Below are positions 4,045 to 5,418 of a stretch of DNA of 5,418 nucleotides, piece by piece (within the stretch, counting starts at the first letter, position 1; each line of letters starts with the position of its first letter). The translations under genes were made by a program, and so were the position numbers. The notes beneath the pieces are model-generated. The model was not told the origin of the DNA. It worked only from the letters and a program-made list of their open reading frames with translations, and did not search any database. The stretch comes from Candidatus Woesearchaeota archaeon (GTDB lineage: Archaea > Nanobdellota > Nanobdellia > Woesearchaeales > JACQNA01), in NCBI GenBank assembly GCA_016203335.1, contig JACQNA010000076.1, forward strand, positions 1-5,418, in the 5' to 3' direction.

Positions 4045-4049
4045 GGGGG
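4045..4049 (+). promoter_or_regulatory. Ribosome binding site of the S-layer-like gene
   Basis: GGGGG can pair with the CCUCC of 16S rRNA using one G-U pair. It lies five bases before ATG 4055 but only two before ATG 4052, which favours 4055 as the start. Confidence 0.45.
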
Positions 4050-4054
4050 CTATG

Positions 4055-5418
4055 ATGAAGCATATCATCTGGGTTGCGGTCGCGCTCATGCTGCTTGCGG
4101 GAGTGCTGGCAGCAGGTGATTTGACCGTAACCAGGACATCTGTCGGATCACTATCGACAAAGGCGAAGCAGACCATCACCGGCACGTTCACGGTGCAGAA
4201 TACCGGGGCAAGCCAGCTCTCGGTTGCGCTTCCGGGAACGATTACGCTGAGCGGAAACCAGAGCCAATCAGCAGCAGTCACCTATAGCCAGGCAAGCCCC
4301 CTCAGCCTGAATGCCGGGGCAACAGAAAGCCTCTCATTTACATTTGTGGTGCCCAACAGCCTGAAGAGCGGCACATTCACTACCCCATTTAACCTCACTG
4401 CCGGCGGAGGCAATTTCGGCGATTTCTCGCTGCAGCTCACCCAGAAGGCAGCGCTGACTATTGAGGATGTCGATGTCACGGTCAACAGGAAAGAAGACAA
4501 TAATAAGAACAATGGCGACAAGATCAGCGAGCCTGCCCGGCCTGGAGATCCCATCACCGTGAATGTGCGCGTCAAGAACAATTTCCTTGATGATTCCAAG
4601 ATAGACATGAATAATGTGCTGATCACGGTTTCCCTCCTGAATGTCGGTACTGAGGATATCGAGGAAGAGTCTGATGAATTTGACATGGATCCGGGCAAGG
4701 ACGCGGGCAAGCTGTTCTCATTCCGCATCCCTCAGGATGTTGATGAGGGCGATTATGAGCTGATTATCTTTGTGGAAGCAGATGATGATGACGGCGTGCA
4801 GCATACCGTAGACTGGCGCCTGGAGCTGGAGGTGGACAAGCTCAGCCATGACAGCAGGGTCACCAAGGCAGAGTTCAGCCAGCCGCAGGTGCAGTGCGGA
4901 AGCACAGCTTATTTTGATGTGGAGGTGACCAATTTCGGCTCCAATGAGGAGGATCAGACCAGGCTGAAGATCACCAACAGCGACCTGGGAGTGAATATCC
5001 TGGAGCGCGAGTTCCACCTGGGAAACGACCTGCTTGAGGACGAGAGCAGGTTCGCCAAGCGGTTCCAGATACCTGTTCCCAGCACTGCAAAGCCGGGGAC
5101 GTATACGATAAGAACCGAGATGTTTATCGATACTGATAACCTGGATGATTTTGTGGACAGAAGTTTAATAGTGACATGCCCGGTCAAGGAAACATCACCT
5201 CAGCCGGAGCAGCAAGGGAAGGAAGAGCCCAAGCAAGAAGGGCAGCCACAAGCGAATGGTAGCGGGCAACAGCCCGGAGCGCCTGGAGCAGGCATCACTG
5301 GCGGTACGGTTATTACCGAAACGAGCGATGAGGGAGGGAATAGGTACTTGCTTCCCCTGATCATCAGCAATGTGGCGCTGCTTGCCATAGTGATTATCGG
5401 AGCAGTGCTGCTCTGGAA
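4055..5418 (+). CDS. Putative S-layer-like secreted surface protein with C-terminal anchor (3' end cut off)
   Basis: 454 codons are visible and the frame is still open at the window edge. Residues 1-20 are a signal peptide (MKHIIWVAVALMLLAGVLAA). Three beta-sandwich-like domains follow. The first (about 22-133) holds TITGTFTVQNTG, as in NEW3/COG1361-type modules. The second (about 134-262) is very acidic, with an Asp/Asn-rich loop near 143-157, EEESDEFDMDPGKD and a DDDD run that could bind calcium. The third (about 266-376) has the only two cysteines, C281 and C375, placed to form a disulfide. A Pro/Gln/Glu/Gly linker (about 378-428) leads to a membrane helix from about 431, near the end of the visible frame. 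Sequons at N68, N113 and N401 could be glycosylated. The order and motifs resemble proteins named 'putative S-layer protein' in Woesearchaeota; that resemblance is from memory. A structural cell-surface role is likely but not proven. ATG at 4052 is an alternative start. Confidence 0.8.
   Translation, partial: MKHIIWVAVALMLLAGVLAAGDLTVTRTSVGSLSTKAKQTITGTFTVQNTGASQLSVALPGTITLSGNQSQSAAVTYSQASPLSLNAGATESLSFTFVVPNSLKSGTFTTPFNLTAGGGNFGDFSLQLTQKAALTIEDVDVTVNRKEDNNKNNGDKISEPARPGDPITVNVRVKNNFLDDSKIDMNNVLITVSLLNVGTEDIEEESDEFDMDPGKDAGKLFSFRIPQDVDEGDYELIIFVEADDDDGVQHTVDWRLELEVDKLSHDSRVTKAEFSQPQVQCGSTAYFDVEVTNFGSNEEDQTRLKITNSDLGVNILEREFHLGNDLLEDESRFAKRFQIPVPSTAKPGTYTIRTEMFIDTDNLDDFVDRSLIVTCPVKETSPQPEQQGKEEPKQEGQPQANGSGQQPGAPGAGITGGTVITETSDEGGNRYLLPLIISNVALLAIVIIGAVLLW

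Noticed and set aside
4033..5388. Minus-strand open frames opposite the S-layer-like gene
   Set aside because: They are serine- and leucine-rich antisense shadows of a single long plus-strand frame with signal peptide, domains and anchor.
1..5418. CRISPR array, tRNA or rRNA genes
   Set aside because: No regularly spaced repeats, no tRNA cloverleaf or rRNA stretch could be recognised by eye on either strand.

Overview
The window looks archaeal, and most likely comes from a DPANN (Woesearchaeota/Nanoarchaeota-like) genome. Several genes start about 24-29 bases downstream of an archaeal TATA box with almost no leader. One lipoprotein gene has a perfect GAGGTGA ribosome site. The last gene encodes a secreted, acidic, beta-rich protein that resembles the 'putative S-layer proteins' of Woesearchaeota. 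The lineage is inferred from these features; no marker gene is present.

Positions 1-3446 are all minus strand. Read in the direction of transcription they hold: a membrane protein with a small helical C-terminal domain (3446-2853); a basic protein of unknown function (2820-2311); a lipoprotein (2248-1643); a doubtful 51-residue ORF sharing an ATGA overlap with the lipoprotein stop (1646-1491); a lower-GC orphan gene (1440-967); a [2Fe-2S] ferredoxin (871-608); and a fusion of a DUF1858 redox-disulfide domain with a HesB/IscA-type iron-sulfur carrier, cut by the window edge (568-1). The ferredoxin and the fusion form an iron-sulfur/redox pair, probably one operon. The orphan gene lies between two diverged 20-base direct repeats.

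Positions 3447-4054 hold no convincing gene. They contain a GC-rich multi-hairpin block (about 3541-3671) and a 267-base element (3701-3967). The element has 15-base perfect terminal inverted repeats, lies between two exact 10-base direct repeats (CTACCCTATC), and can fold over nearly its whole length. This is the signature of a miniature inverted-repeat transposable element (MITE) with its target-site duplication. It ends just upstream of the BRE/TATA of the surface-protein gene.

Positions 4055-5418 (plus strand) encode the S-layer-like protein: signal peptide, three beta-sandwich-like domains, a Pro/Gln/Gly/Glu linker and a C-terminal membrane anchor. The reading frame runs off the window.

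The most unusual items are the intact-looking MITE-like element at the surface-protein promoter, the structured block beside it, the DUF1858-IscA fusion paired with a ferredoxin, and the repeat-flanked low-GC orphan gene.
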